A stretch of 64,000 nucleotides of DNA from Pseudeuparius sepicola (Eukaryota > Arthropoda > Insecta > Coleoptera > Anthribidae): contig OY987307.1 of NCBI GenBank assembly GCA_963920635.1, positions 15,391,735 through 15,455,734 of the forward strand, given 5' to 3'. The notes below the pieces were generated by a model. The model had not been told where the DNA came from, did no database searches, and worked only from the letters and a program-made list of their open reading frames with translations. Below are positions 1 through 14,500 of this stretch, piece after piece (the stretch's first letter is position 1; each line of letters starts with the position of its first letter). The position numbers and the translations under genes are program-made.

Positions 1-984
1 ATTTTTGTGTTAAAACTCAGTTACCACGTTTGTATTAATTATTACCATCCTTTGAATGGATAATTTGAGATTATTTATTTATTTTCAAATATTAAAATCC
101 TATTCCTAACTAAAAATGTTTTTTTTTTATAAAACTAATTGCTTCCTTAAATGCTCGAACTGTCTTCCATCACAGTCAATGCATTCTTGGAGCCGCTGAT
201 GCGTGGACATTACAGCAACTCCAATGTTGACAAGTTGATTTTAGGCATTTGTTTTTCCTCCATCCTACCCTTCATATTTTGCCTACCTTGCACTTGCATA
301 TTAAATGCATTGATTATTATGCCCCTACACTTTTTTTTAATTTTTGAACTAAGTATACTTTTATAATTAAAAAATGATAAAATTATGAAAGTTTATCATT
401 AAATCTTAAAAGAAGACAAATAAGAATAAATACCGGTGTAACAGCGTCTTTTTAAAATTTTATGATAAAACTAAATTTTCTTTCTTTGATATTTTCAGCT
501 AGGAATAGGATATCGAGATACGGGTTTCACAGCCTATTTAGGTATCGTTTCACTACATTTTTATGAAAAAAAAAAAAAAAGTAATATTGCATTTATGTTT
601 TTCGAGAATTTTGCAATTTTCTGTTATTATATCAAAAAACACGCTCTAGCGGCATCACTGCGACTTAGACATATCACGGGTAAGATGGGTTTGATGGACC
701 AATAAATGCTTTTTCCAACGAGGCCAAATTTGTTAAAATCCGTTCAGTCATTTAGGAGTTACAGCTGTTTATTTAAAAAAACATTGAATCTGTCCCCACC
801 ACTTTATTTTAATAGATATGTCAAAAAGTGTTAAACAAAAATTACTAGAATAAAGCTTACCTTTAAAAAGCATATATTATTTTGGAAACATTACTAGGTG
901 GATTTCAGTGAAAAATCACTTTAAAAGTTTAAGATGGCGGTTACGACTATCTTGGAAATCTGAAAATAATTTCCAGGTTTTTCT
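1..984. other. AT-rich intronic or flanking DNA
   Basis: No coding or repeat structure I can support, apart from a T-run near 120 and an A-run near 567. It lies downstream of Spindly exon 4 and is probably intron. Confidence 0.4.
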
Positions 985-1275
985 CTTGGCCACTTTATTC
1001 TAAAAAATTTTTACCGCAAGTCTCTACGACGGATAGTTTCTGAGATACAGCACTTTGCATTCTTATCTGACCACCCTGTATAGCCTCAACATTCTCAGGA
1101 GCAGTTATAGTCCTTGGATAACCATGAGGTTTCACATTTACAGCTGACGATGTTTCTCTAAACCTCTTCACCCACGACTTGACCAAATTTTTACTCCACA
1201 CTTCCACACGACTAATATTGAAGTGAGTGAAGTGAATAATGAGCGCAAGATGCACACATGACCAATGCTCCATTA
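985..1275 (-). pseudogene. decayed helix-turn-helix (DUF4817-like) transposon fragment
   Basis: An open minus-strand stretch reads like the N-terminal helix-turn-helix of insect Tc/mariner-related proteins: WSKNLVKSWVKRFRETSSAV followed by a PHGYPRTITAPENVEAI segment. These fit the 'R...V.KF..TG.V...K..GRPRT..T.EN...' pattern of DUF4817 proteins. No transposase catalytic domain follows. Probably a dead transposon piece in the Spindly intron. The family name is a pattern match by eye. Confidence 0.45.
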
Positions 1276-1580
1276 TTACTAAATAATCCGCATCAATCCA
1301 CTCAATCGAATGACGCTAACCATACTGTGCCATGTTACACTGGTGCCAAGTTATTCAAGTTTAAAAAGGGAAATTCATTTCTGGACACCTAGTGTAAGAA
1401 ATAAATATGTATCAAAAAAGTCAAAAAAGTCACATTATTTTAGCCCCATAAACTATGTAGTCGTTAATGGATTGACCTACTTTCTTCTGTATATAGGGAG
1501 TGCCTGGATTGACTGCCCTATAGCTAAGGATCATACAAATTTTATTTTGAGGATTCAGGCATGTTTTGTTAGAAAGTGAG

Positions 1581-1925
1581 TTAAGAGGGCGTTGCCGACA
1601 GTGAATGTGATATTAGATTTCGTATTTTTTTAAGTTGTATAGCATAAAATCTAATAACATTTTACCTGGCAAAAATTTAGTACAAACATCTCTGTCTTCA
1701 TTTTAATCATAAGATCTTACAAGCACTGTTTTGTTTTATAGGTTATGGAAACCTTGGGAAAAATAATAATTCCAAGGCAATGCTTTTAAGATCTTATGAT
1801 TAAAATGAAGACAGAGATGTTTGTACTAAATTTATGCCAGGTAAAATGTTATTAGATTTTATTCTATACAACTTAAAAAAATACGCAATCTAACGTCACT
1901 TTCGCTGTCGGCAACCTGCTCTTAA
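1581..1925. mobile_element. 345-bp palindromic MITE with TTAA ends
   Basis: The left arm (TTAAGAGGGCGTTGCCGACA) and right arm (complement of TGTCGGCAACCTGCTCTTAA) pair for about 150 bases each, including TAATCATAAGATCTTA near the centre. Both ends carry TTAA. No open frame. It is a non-autonomous inverted-repeat element in the Spindly intron region. Confidence 0.7.
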
Positions 1926-2303
1926 GCCATTTTTATTTTTCAGGAATCAAGTAGGCTTTGACAGTAGTTAAAAACTTATTTTTGAAAATTTCATTAGGAA
2001 CAATTCTTCAGAATATAAAATTATGCTCCTGTGATAATTTCAAAATAATTAGCAGACTTTGTTTTTTTAGTGATGAGTTTGTTTAAATAAATTTCCCTTA
2101 ACCAGAAGCAGAAGTGACCAGAAAATCCATTTTATGTTTGTGAAATATCTGCCCACAGGTGGAATTTTTTTTATTGTAAAACTGACAAGTTATTGAAGAT
2201 ATTTTTTACAGCAAATTAATTGAAGTGAAACTTGTTAAAAAATTACAATGAAATTATTATATTATACACAACAATAACACAATAAATACTTATCATTGAT
2301 TAC

Positions 2304-2545
2304 CTTTCAATGATTGCTTCCAACTGATACAGCTTTTTAACTGGTTAGTTTCTGCAATTCCAGTGGCTTCTTGGCTAAAGTTCTCTGTTGTTTCCTCCGT
2401 ACAATTATCAAATTTCTGTCGAATCATGAGAGCTTCGGCACGCCAGTAACGCAACTCACGGTTTATATCTGCTAGTGCGTGAGTCAACTGGACCTGTGTC
2501 GATGCCTTGCACAAGACCTGCTGCTGTAATTCCTGAATTTCCTTG
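2304..2545 (-). CDS. Spindly: Spindly exon 4 (last exon in view)
   Basis: 242 bases after a pyrimidine-rich acceptor (TTTTTTTAG) and before a GTAATC donor at 2303. It encodes about 80 residues: SKEIQELQQQVLCKAS, then VQLTHALADINRELRYWRAE, then a less helical acidic stretch ending SWKQSLK. The phase matches exon 3. It corresponds to the last coiled-coil part of Spindly. The following exon is not recognisable in bases 1-2303 and probably lies outside the window. Confidence 0.78.
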
Positions 2546-5500
2546 CTAAAAAAACAATACCGTTTATTTTTTTAAATTTCAAACTTTTAAGTAAAGAAGA
2601 AACAATTATTATAAGTTCAATGTTAGTTAATAATGATAATAATAATAATAGTAATCTCACCCTCACAATACTCCATATGTATGTAACACGTAACAAGAAA
2701 AAATGCACAACAAAATGGGGATGAATTAGTGGCAAATTCCTATTTATTATTTCAAAGCAATAATATTTGTGATAAAGTAAGAAAGGATCAAGACTATTTT
2801 TACAGCACTTGCAACAATATGATTTGGCCATTGTATGCCGCAGCAATCGGGAAATTATTAATTTTCTTGAAGTGCTCATACAACAGGAACAAATAATACA
2901 TACGAATGAGCCTGAACACAATTCCCGTGGGAACTATAATACACAGTTCCCATAGGAAGTTCTCATAGGAACAATAATAAATGGGATACAGAATGATGCC
3001 CGAATTGTCTTACCCCAAATACAAGCACATCGTACATTTACTTGTTCCTGTTGTACAAGCGCTTTGAGAAAATTGATATTTTCCCGATTGCTGCAACATA
3101 CAATGGCCCAATCATATTAGTCCACCGGAATTAGGAAAATTTTCCGACCGCAAAAACTACAGCAACCTGACCGACTGCAATAGGTAGGTTTTGACAATGG
3201 AAAAAAAAATTTCAGACGCAAAGTCAGCCACGGCTTGGCGCTCAGGAGGGGGTATGAAAATGCATGAATTTTCGTGTTTTTTGCTGGTTTTTTTTTTGCG
3301 TTTTACTCAAAAACTGCTCATTTTACAGGAAAAATTCTTCAGTTTGGCACTGAAGGTACCCGCTCTGTGCAGGTATGTGTTCCCATATTTTTTATTACGG
3401 CAAAGTATTTAAGCCTGTAGGTAAAAAAGGGTGAAAAAATGTTTTTTTTTTGTAAATACCCATATAATATATAGCACTACATTGATGTTCATAAAGATTG
3501 CACCAAATGGAAATAATTGTTATTATTAGATTTTTTGAAAATCTGATTTCGGAATACGTTGGTGAGTGTTTTGGGTACACTATTTCGCCTAATAAAGAGT
3601 GTCGTGACGTCGCAACCCATGCCTGCCAAAAAATTTGACATTTAAAATCAAATATTGGGAAAAATTGGGTTTGCCTTGGAAATATCGGGTGGTTATTAAG
3701 CAAATGTGTTCGTCTTGTATTATTGTGCCTCTATGCCAATTTTCAGAAGGATATCAGAATATTTGTTTTTCTTACTTGATATTCCTGGAATTGAAATTGA
3801 AATCATAAAATTCGATTGACCGAAAATCTCAAAATATGGATGTGTTTTACCTAAAAATATTAGAACACTGTAATTAAAATTTTAATTTTTTTCAAAATGT
3901 TAATAACAATTTTATATATTTTTGTTTTGGAATAGTAATTTTTTTTCTAAATTATCGACTTTGTCTTCTTGTTTTTCGATATTCTTTCTTTATCATCACT
4001 GCTACCTGAATAAAACTCTGCATACTGTGTCGAATCATTTTCACCAACATTGTCATAAGTATCCATGTCACTTATAGAATTTACATTCTCAGCCCAATTT
4101 TCTTCTCCAGCATTACTGTTTTCAATTTGTGATATTGTCGCCTTTTTGTAGGACACCAAGCAAATAAAAAAGGCTTTTTCCTCACGCTAACGTTTCAGTT
4201 TTTACCTTCTTCGGAGCTGGGAAAACATTAAAAATCCAAAGTTGACACATAACGTGTCATATATCTACTTAATATTTACATTAAGTACTTAATATTTACA
4301 GTTGCAAATATTAAGTACTTAATATTTACAGTTGCAAATATTAAGTATACGTGCACACGTTGTGTCAATTTTGGATTTTTAATATGTTTTCCCAGATCTG
4401 AAGAAGGTTGCATTAGCGTGAGAAAAAAGTCTTTTTTTTATTTGCTTGGTGTCCTACAAAAAGCTGACAATATCACAAATCAAGTATTGTTACTAAGGAT
4501 ATTATTAACAAAAATTTGGAAGATTGCTGTTTTCATTCACATACAAATCAATATCAGGAAAAGTCTCTATTATTTCTGTGCCAGTTTGTCCCGTATTGTT
4601 GTGTAAATTATTATTAGAGTTCATTTATGACGAATTATTATTTTTTTCTTCTTCGCAATTGAAAGATTTAGTACCTTTACAGGAAGTACAAAATTTATTG
4701 CATTATAAAATTTTACAGTTTGAAAGTACGAAAGTTAAAAAAATTAACTGTTATAAATTTATTCAATTTCAATAAAATATTTATTGTTTCTAGTTTATTT
4801 TTGTATGCAATACTTAAAATCTGTAGTTTAATCAATGAAATATATTCACCTGAAAGTAACTGCTTTATGGAACTGTCCAAAAATTTCTGCTGTAATCACC
4901 TCCTGCAGAATAGTGCAAGTGAGAAATTTTCCGGAAATTTTTTGAGTTGCCATGACAACGAAACAAAAAACGAGCCTCTGGTAGATTAAAAAAGGTTGGT
5001 TAAATTTTTCGTATTGTCATTAAATTTGAAAAGCGAAAAAAAGGGGCGCACATCGATTTAAATGCGAAGAAACAAAAAGTAAATTAATATTCAAACGATT
5101 TTGCGCGCTATAGCCGCGGAAATAAGAACTAATGGGGAAGTGCAATAACATAAGTCGCTACAATTTTTAACTGAAATGTTTTTCCTCTAGACTGTGTAGT
5201 TTTCGAGTAAAACACAAGAAACAGCGAAAAAACACGAAAATACATGCATTTTCATTCCCCCTCCTGGGTTCCAAGCCCTGGGCGACTTTGCATGTGAACG
5301 TTCTTTTTTGCAATGTCAAAACCTACCTTTTCCACCTGGTTAGGTTGCTGTAGTTTTTGCAGTCGCTAAAATGTGTTTTTGACGTCTAATTCCAGTGGAT
5401 TATATTGTCGTAAGTACTGTAAATTATTCTGGCAGTGTGTGACAGTTTTAATAGTCTTTATCCTTTCTTTCTGTATCACAGATGTTACTTTGAAATAGTA

Positions 5501-8500
5501 AAGAGGAATTTGAGACCCTAATTCATCCCCATTTTGTTGTGCTTTTTTTATTGTTATGTGTTAGGTACATATCACATGACCTACTTTGATTTTCTTCTGG
5601 GCAGCACGAAACTTTTATGAATGGAAAATTATAATCAGTAATTACAAAAAGGGGATATTTTTTCACATAAACATTATACAGGGCTTCAAAGTTCGATTTT
5701 TTTAAACTTTTCTTTTATTTTTCCTAAAGGACGACAGCTACGGCAGACATATTTGGCACAGTTTAGACACACATTAAGTTCTATAAATAAAAATAATTTG
5801 ACCTCTCTACTTCCACCAGTGATGGAGACGCGGGGGTCAACCATCATATCTTTTAATAAAAAAAAATGATACGCCACTGGAAAAGTAATCTTCTTTGCTT
5901 CCACTAAATTTCACAATCAATTCTAAGGAAACAAGTATTCTTGACTTTCTATCGAAAAATGTACCGTTTTTGAAAAATTAATTTTTCAGCTTTTTAAGTT
6001 TTTTAGCAGAAGAAAATCAAAGTAGGTCTAGGTTTTTGAAATTTTGCACACCTACTCAGTTTTTAATTCTGAACAACTTTCCTTGACAACATTTTGCCAT
6101 AAAACTTACAAAAAGAATTTCTAGATTCGAAAAATCATGTGTCTTGGAAATTTTGAAAAAGCCAATTTTTTGCACCAGTAAAGTGCCCTTTATGTAGGTT
6201 ATGTGGGTACAATCGAATGAAAATATAAAGAAACTATCCGATAATCATTGCGCTTTTGTACACGGGCTCCAGGACTATTAATAAAAAATAATTTTGTAGG
6301 TTACTTACGATTTTGAATCAATCAAATCCTGGAATACTTCAAATTCAAATTGCCCGCCTATCTGCTCATCGTCATTCTTTTTAAGTTGATTAACTGTGGC
6401 TTCCAGTGTGTTTATTTTATCTCTGGAACATAAAAATGAATGTTTTTTATGAGTAAAAATATATTATAAATAAATATATTTTGGCTCTTTAACATCTTAA
6501 ATTTAATTATTATAATGATTTCGCTATAACTAAAATGTAAGTATTATATATTTTTTGCTTATTTTATAATTTAAGTTCATATTATCTTCAGCTGTGATGA
6601 AGTTCTTAAACAAGAACGAAAGCTTGGAATTTTGCAAATATAGTGTAAAGTCATTATATTAAACTATTTTGCTGCAAACCCATGATTTTCCTACAATTAC
6701 CAAAAGTTCAGCAGTGACATTTTCAAATAGTAAAAATAATGTCCAGATTAAACGATATACAGTAACCGGCAGAATGTAGTCAACAAATGAGATTTTTTTA
6801 TTTTGTGCCGAAATAAAATCTAACTATGGGGTTGCATTAGGCATGTCCTGAAACCAAAATAAGGCCCGAAAAACTTCAAAATTACAAACCCTTATTTTGC
6901 ATCGTAGAGAAATATGGTAAGTATAAGAGAAAGTTGTTTCCAGTGAAAAAGTATACATGAATACAAAATCATGGCCTTCTATTTATTTATTTTTATCATT
7001 CGTTGCAGTTTTCTCATTTGGTTGTGAAGGAAATTTTATGCCACCATACTTTAACAATTATTTAACCCTTTCGCGCTGAATAAGATACCAACAATTATAC
7101 TGACTGTGGCTATTTAATTGGGAATATGAAAATCCCAGAGAACATGTTAAACAAGCAATTTGTTGTTGTGCTACACAATATAGTATCCAAGTTTCACAAC
7201 AACAGACTTTGTGAATGGCCTTTTGCACATAAAAGTTTGCTTAGTACGGTATTTTAAATTAAATCAATCACTTAGGTCCAGTTTTTTAGTTTTTGTATTT
7301 ATGTATACTGTTTTATTGCAAACAACTTTCTCTTATTATTTTTCTCTATGACACAAAAAAAGAGTACTTTACTCTTGTGCCGCGTTTAAATTTTTGACTT
7401 CCCCTCGTATACCCCAATATCTGCTTGAAATTTTTCGGGCCCTATTTTGATTTCAAAACATGTCTAATGCAGCCCCATATTCGGTTTTTTATTTTCACCA
7501 AAATAAACAAAAATCCCATTTCTTTACTGTATTCTGCTGGTGACTAATGCTTCTTCTATTTCGTTACTGATTATCATTTTTCGTAATTCAACATTGCCTG
7601 TCACACAGCCATGAAAAAAAAACTAACAGGATAACGTTCGCTGTTATTGATCTTTGTTCAATTTGCCTACTGAAAATGATCCTCATTAATAATGAAATAG
7701 AAACGGGAACAATTTTGGCAGTAAATTCAAATTACGGTTTTCGGATGTTGAGAAAATTTATCATAAAAATATTAAAATGCTATAAATATATACACAATTA
7801 TATTTTCTTAGTTTTTAAATAAATTACATTATAAAATGGGTTTGCTTATTTTCGAGATAGAAAATATAAATGAGAGGATTGAAGAAATAGAGTTATATAG
7901 TTTTATATAAAATATGTGGTAGTCTAAATATTTTCGTATTGATCCTGGGGTACCCAATTTGGAAATATCGTCTATTATATCGTTTCCTAAACTAAGTATA
8001 TTTTTGAGCACTCATTTTCTGGGCATCTGACACAATTTGTTAATAATTTACTAAGTTTTATTTTATTTACAGTTGAGAGAATCGTTGAAACATATTCTCT
8101 TGGGATTTGAAACTACGTATAGGTGGATCTTTATCAGTTTCATTGTTCTTTTAGTTATATGCCGATAATGTTAATAATGTTTATGAACAGAAGCAGCTTA
8201 CTTTTGCCCAAGAATACATTTTTCATGTTCGATATTTTCATGTTTAGCTTAGAAATAATTGCCATGCATTTTCTTTACTGAATATTTTTGTTATCTAAGA
8301 AAAATGTGCTCTCTGGCAAAAATTAAGGAATTTTTTTGTTCATAAACATTATGCTCGTAATACTAAAATCACAGAATAAATAGCTTCGCAACAGAATCTT
8401 TGCTATGTAGATTAACGTAAAATCAAATAAAATGTACAACTTTCATTGTCAACCATAAGTACAAAAATTTTGCATAAATAAAAACAGTTTATATGTTGAT

Positions 8501-11500
8501 GATACAGGAACTTTATCACTAATCACAATCTGAGAAATTCGACAGATGAAACCTAGGACATTGAATTTTTTGTCATTTACACCTAGGTAACCCATTACCT
8601 AATGATTTTATACCATTCTGGTGTTGGATGCATCATGCTGACATTATTTTCTTCAAAAATAATTAGCCCAAACAATTTAAAAAATCGCCCATTGTGAAGC
8701 TTTATGTCAATAGATTATTCTTTTCCACAAGCAACTAAGCCTCGTTTTTTCAAATCGGTTAGTAAATAAAAAATATGGGAAGAAGAACGGAGGCATCTTC
8801 GGTACTACAGAATAACATTGATGAAAATCGTTCTTCTTATTATTGCATATAGCTCCACCCCTGATGAGCCAATTTTTCTCGCAGTGGTCTCAAAATGTAG
8901 AGGAAGGACCACTTTATTAACTTTTTGCATTCGTTGCATTGTGCCAACATTTTTTCTTCAAAAAGAAGTAGCCCAAACAAAGGGCTAAGTTAAAACATCG
9001 CCGCCATGTTGTATTTTAAAAAATCGGCGATTGTGAAGTTTTCTGTCAATAGCTTATTCTTTTCCGCAACCAACGACGTTTCGTTTTTTAAAATCGGTTA
9101 ATAAAAGAACGAAGGAAGTTTTATTACTGTAGCATAAAAATGATGAAAATAATGCCTTCTTTTATTGCGTATAGCTCCGTCCCCAATGGACCGATTTTCG
9201 CAGTGGTCTCAAAATGTAGAGGAAGGACCACTTTACTCACTTTTTGCAATGGCTGCATCATGCCGACATTTTTTTCTTCAAAAAAAATTAGCCCAAACAA
9301 AGGGCCATGTTGGATTTTAAGAAATCGGCCATTTTGAAGCTTTCTGTCCATAGCTTATTCTTTTCTGAAGACAAAGATGCCTGGTTTTTTAAAATTGGTT
9401 GATAATTAAAAAAATTGTATGTTTGAAACAAACAAGTCCAAAATGTTTGAACCCACCCGGTAGTTTGGAAGAACTCATAGAAGCCGAAAAAGATAATGTA
9501 GAAGAGGAAAAAGCTGACAATTCCATAAAGATTGATGAGTAAAATTTTGGAGGTTCATTCAGATGACACCGAGAAAGCGACATTTTTAAAAAAGAAGGGT
9601 GATTACTTCATCTGGCCAGAAGTTGCAGATATTGACAATATTAGCACAGAGGACGTGCTGCATGCAATACGTTCTAAAGAATCACGTAGAGGCAGACTAC
9701 AATAACTGTAGACTTTCTGTACAACAATTGTTTTTAAGTTATATTCATTTTATTTATGTTTAAAACAGAAGTCTTTTGAAATGCTTTAAAGAATTTCTTT
9801 TATAAGATTATATAAATACGAATTAACTTTTGTTAACAAGTAAAAAATAATAAAAGTGTGACACAGCAATTTTTTTTGTCTTATTGTGACCCAAAATGTG
9901 CTACAATTAAATTGTAGTAGTTTAATACATCCGAAATCACACTTGGCTATGAAATCACAATTAAACACCAAAGGTGTCACAATTAGACTTTTTGTAGTCT
10001 AATTGTGACACATCAGACTAATTTTAAAAAAATATATGTACAACTATGTAAAAGTTTAAAATATCAAAATCCTAGACAGGGAGTTATTCTGAAACATTTC
10101 GAGAACACCCTGCACTTGAGTGCAGCAAAAAAGCAGCGAAGAAAACTATGTCACAATTATTCGAATGCACTTTACGCATAAATACTTCCAAGGAACCAAC
10201 TTTTTCTAGTATTTTTTTGGATATTTCAACAAATAAGGCACATTAAAGTCAAGTCAAAGTTGAAACTTCTTTGAAATATCTACTTTATTCGTAACATTAA
10301 TAGGTTCTTTACAACTATTTTAATAGATTATATCATTAATTTACAGAAATTAAACTTTGCGTCAAGCACGACAAAATCTTTAAACTTCGAAAATGTCTGT
10401 ATAAAATGAAACACTTTTGTTTACTGATTTTCACTGTAATTTGTCACGATATTTTTACTTAGATAATAATAATTACATGTGATGAAGCCACTGAGTTAGG
10501 GAAACAATTATTGTCATGCTGGTTGCTAACAAATTACAGTGAAAATTCCATACCTACCTTTTTTGACCAATCAGAGGCTCGTTGTCATGGCAATTCAAAA
10601 AATTTCCGGAAATATTCTCACTTGCTCTAGGCAGCAGGAGGTGATTACATCGGAAATTTTTTTGACAAATAATTTCATTATTATAATGTGACATTGTAAC
10701 AATTAGATACCCGACAAAAATTTTGATAATAATTGCGTTTAATTTACGTGTAGGTATGGAATTTTCTTACCGAATCCCCCACGTTCTTGAATTAATATCT
10801 GGAAATTTTTCTCTAACACGAATTTTTTGAAAATTATCAAAAATTATCAAAAAATTCGTGTACTCGAAAAATTTCCGGCAATAATTCAAGCACTAGGGCG
10901 ATTACTAGTGAAAATCAGTAAACCATATCATACAGTCAGTATCGATTTTCATCAAGTAAACGACCAATCAGTGCAATACAAGTCCTAATAAGTAAATAAA
11001 TGTGTTTAGTTTAAAGCATGTACCTACCTTATGTAGGTAGAATCGGAGAAAAAAAATGAAAGAAAATAAATACAGGGTGTCCCGAAATTAGCCTGCTATA
11101 ACTTACCAGCGTGTTCTACAACCTAAAAAAATGAAAAAAGTTCCTATAAACATGGCCTCACAAATGCCCCCTAATGGGGCTATAGCCCCCGAAAGGGGCA
11201 GTTTCACAAACGGGTTTTTCTAAATTTTTCCATAACGAACAAACATAAAATTCTGAAATTTGGTATGTGTTGTACCTGCGAGATTTGACATTTGCCAAGG
11301 TAGCGATAGTTAAACATTCTTAGTCATAGGCGTCCTAAATGGGGGGTTAAGGGGTTAAAAATACCCTAAATTTTGTGTGTGTACTCTTTCCCAAAATTTA
11401 TTGCGAAATTATAAAATTTCAAGGTATTCTACGAAAAAATGGGGCTCTTGTTGAACTTTGATAGCGTGCACCGTTTTCGAGTAAAATCGTATTGAAATTT

Positions 11501-14500
11501 TTTTGCAGAGGGCCATGAAAATGCGTATTAGAAATTAGCCTGCCATATTTTACCAGCGTGTTCTGCGACCCAAAAAAATGAAAAAGTTCGTATAAACATG
11601 GCCTTAAAAATGTCCCCTAAGAGGGAAAACGATGCATGCTATCGAAGTTCAACAAGAGCACCTTTTCTTCGTAGAATACCTTCAACTTTCATAATTTCGC
11701 AAGAAATCGGGAAAAAAGTATACAAAAAAATATTGGGGTAATTTTAACTTCTGAACCCTCCCATTTGGGACGCCTATGATTAAGGATGTCTAACTATCGC
11801 TACCTAGGTAAATGTCAAATCTCACAGGTACATCACATACCAAATTTCAGAATTTTATCTTTGTTCGTCCTGGAAATATTTATAGAAACCCGTTTGTGAA
11901 ACTGCCCCTTTCGGGGGCTATAGCCCCATTAGGGGGCATTTTTGAGGCCATGTTCATACGAACTTTTTTCATTTTTTTAGGTCGTAGAACACGCTGGTAA
12001 ATTATGGCAGGCTAATTTCGGGACACCCTGTATAAAAAATTGTCAAAAACATTAAGTTGTTTTAAGTCCATGAAGATTGGTAGAAATGGGTAAGAACAGA
12101 AAGGGACATTTTTCTATAATAAGTTTTTTCGATATTTCAACAAATAATATTTTTTTGTTGAACGTCAAATTTGACTGTTAATGCAAGTGAAGTGGCCACT
12201 TTTGCATACGCCATTTTTTAATCTTAGACAAGCGCATAAACTGCTGGCAGTCAAATTTTAAATAATAGGCAAAACTCACTGTATAAACCCTCTATTTTTT
12301 TTGTTCATGATATTATTGGAATTCTAGGGTGTAACAAAAAAACGTAAGTACCTATCTAAATGATACCAGTGAAAATTTGGAACATATTTCACATAAAAAA
12401 TATAGGTATCAGGAAGTATGAACAAGAGATAATGTTAGGGTTGCCAACTCACTGTTTTGGTAAATCGGGATACTGTGTTAAAAAAATCGGGACCAGAAGA
12501 AAAAAATCGGGACTTTTTTTTCAATTTTTTTTAAATAGTGGATAACAAGTATTATCACAGAAATTTGTAGTAGATTTTCTGTGGTATTATTTGTATTTTG
12601 GTTGTGCAATTAATAAAAAAAAGTCTCATATGTTGCACACTTAAATGGCCACAGTATAGTTCAAATTGTGTGTCTAATAAAAGTTGTCTGTGGGCACAAG
12701 GCACAATAGCAAAAACATAAGTCATGCTTTCATTGTTTGCGGAAAATTTTAAAGTTGCGGGAAAATAGCGTCCTGCAGCACTACTGCGCGGGACGAGGGA
12801 AAGAGGGGTCGAAATCCGGGACATCCCGGAAAATTCGGGACAGTTGGCATCCCTAGATAATGTGCTATGACGAAAATGCTCACCTTGGCAATTCTTGGGT
12901 GCACTAAACACATAAAATAGATCTTATAATATATATGTGTGAGTCCACAAAGCATGCTATCATACTAGGTATCGTAGATTAGGTAGGTACCTTCGAATTC
13001 TCAAAAACTGAGCTTTTAAACTTTCCACATGAAGAGTGGGGAACTTGTATAAAAACTGCCTAATCCACTTATCAGATATAATATAATAGATATATTTTCC
13101 TTAAAAATTTTGATTTTTCAATTTTATAAATTCGGTGTCACATAGACAATTAAATTTCCTGTAAACATAGAAATTAATTCTCATATCTGTAACCGTTTTT
13201 GAGATTTTAATACTTAAAACTAATAAGGTATAATCACTTAAAAATATTTATTAATTTAGTTAATGTTGATCGTTCTTCACGCAAGCCATGTTGATACAGA
13301 GACAGAATGCTGTGTGAATCGAGAACTTGTGTGATTTGATTTGCTATAATTTTTTAAATACTTGAAAACACTGATAGTAGAGTTACTGATCGAAATTTGT
13401 ATTTAGGGTCACCTTTTTTATATAAGGTAATTCCTTTTGAAGTTTTTAGATAATTTGGAAAACTTGCAAATTTGAGGCTAAGATTTATTAGGAAACAGAG
13501 CATTATTAGAGTGGTACTAAAATTATCTGGACCAGTGGCTCTTGTATTTTTTAGATGTTTGATTATTAGTAATACAGTTTGTTCAGCGAATGTTCGGTCC
13601 TACGTCACAACTCCCGTCCTTGTCTTACTCATGACTATACGACGGATATCGGTCGTATATTCACGAGCCAGTCAAGTTTTCAAGAATTGGAGGACAAGCA
13701 TATTCAGCAACTCTGTGCAAACTGTGTTTTAGTCGAGCTATTTAAAGCTTTTGGCATAAAGTGTTCATTGAAAGTATTTAAACTTTTGAATCTTTTGGCA
13801 TCAGCATTTTTTATACTTGAATTATACTTGTTTTAGATTTATTTTCATGTGTAAATTATGTGGTTATAATAGAGTATTTCTGCCGCTGATTACTTTTCTA
13901 TATAGATATTTATATCGATCATTACCAGCTTTTCTAATGAGTTTTAGGTGTTTTAATGGATTTCTTTATAACAGCGTAAGCCATCCTTTATTGCTTCGAC
14001 AGTTTTTGAATGTTATGCATGTAGGGAAAACTTATATTATGATAGTAATTAAATCCAGATTGACCTTTGAGGAGCATATCCTCATGAGGAACAAGAAGAC
14101 GTGCAATGCGCTTTGGGCGTGTCGCAGAGCCGTTGGCACCTCGTGGGGATTGAACCCTAGGATCATGCTCTGGATCTACAGGGCGAGGATCATGATTTCA
14201 CATGGGGCCGTCCCATGGTGGTCCGGCACTCGCAGGACCAGACCAGGGGCGGTGTTGGACAAGATACAGCGCCTTGCCTGCCTGTGCATCACTGGCGCCC
14301 TGAAGACGGCGCCCACCCAGGCTTTAGAAGCCGCTGGGCACAGTGGTGGAGTACGAGGCGGCCAAGGCGGCCCTCAGACTAGAGGGTCTCAACCTTTGGG
14401 TTGCCGGAGGCTCGGTTCACGGGCACCGGCAGCTGTGGTCAGAGCTGAGGGAGGTGGTGCCAATCCTGGAAATGAGAAGGGATGTGCAGACGCCTTCCAT

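Larger units (their letters stand above)
2673..5575. mobile_element. 2.9-kb inverted-repeat element with long arms
   Basis: The left side (2673-3345, itself carrying a small nested inverted repeat at about 2835-3113) matches the reverse complement of 5160-5575. Shared stretches include GCACAACAAAATGGGGATGA, AAAACTACAGCAACCT and GGTAGGTTTTGACA. The arms enclose about 1.8 kb with a minus-strand coding-like remnant (3947-4760) and another palindrome. Probably a foldback DNA transposon. Confidence 0.6.

Noticed and set aside
2484..2921. 145-residue minus-strand frame upstream of exon 4
   Set aside because: It lies in intron and repeat sequence, and the real exon uses another frame starting at 2545.
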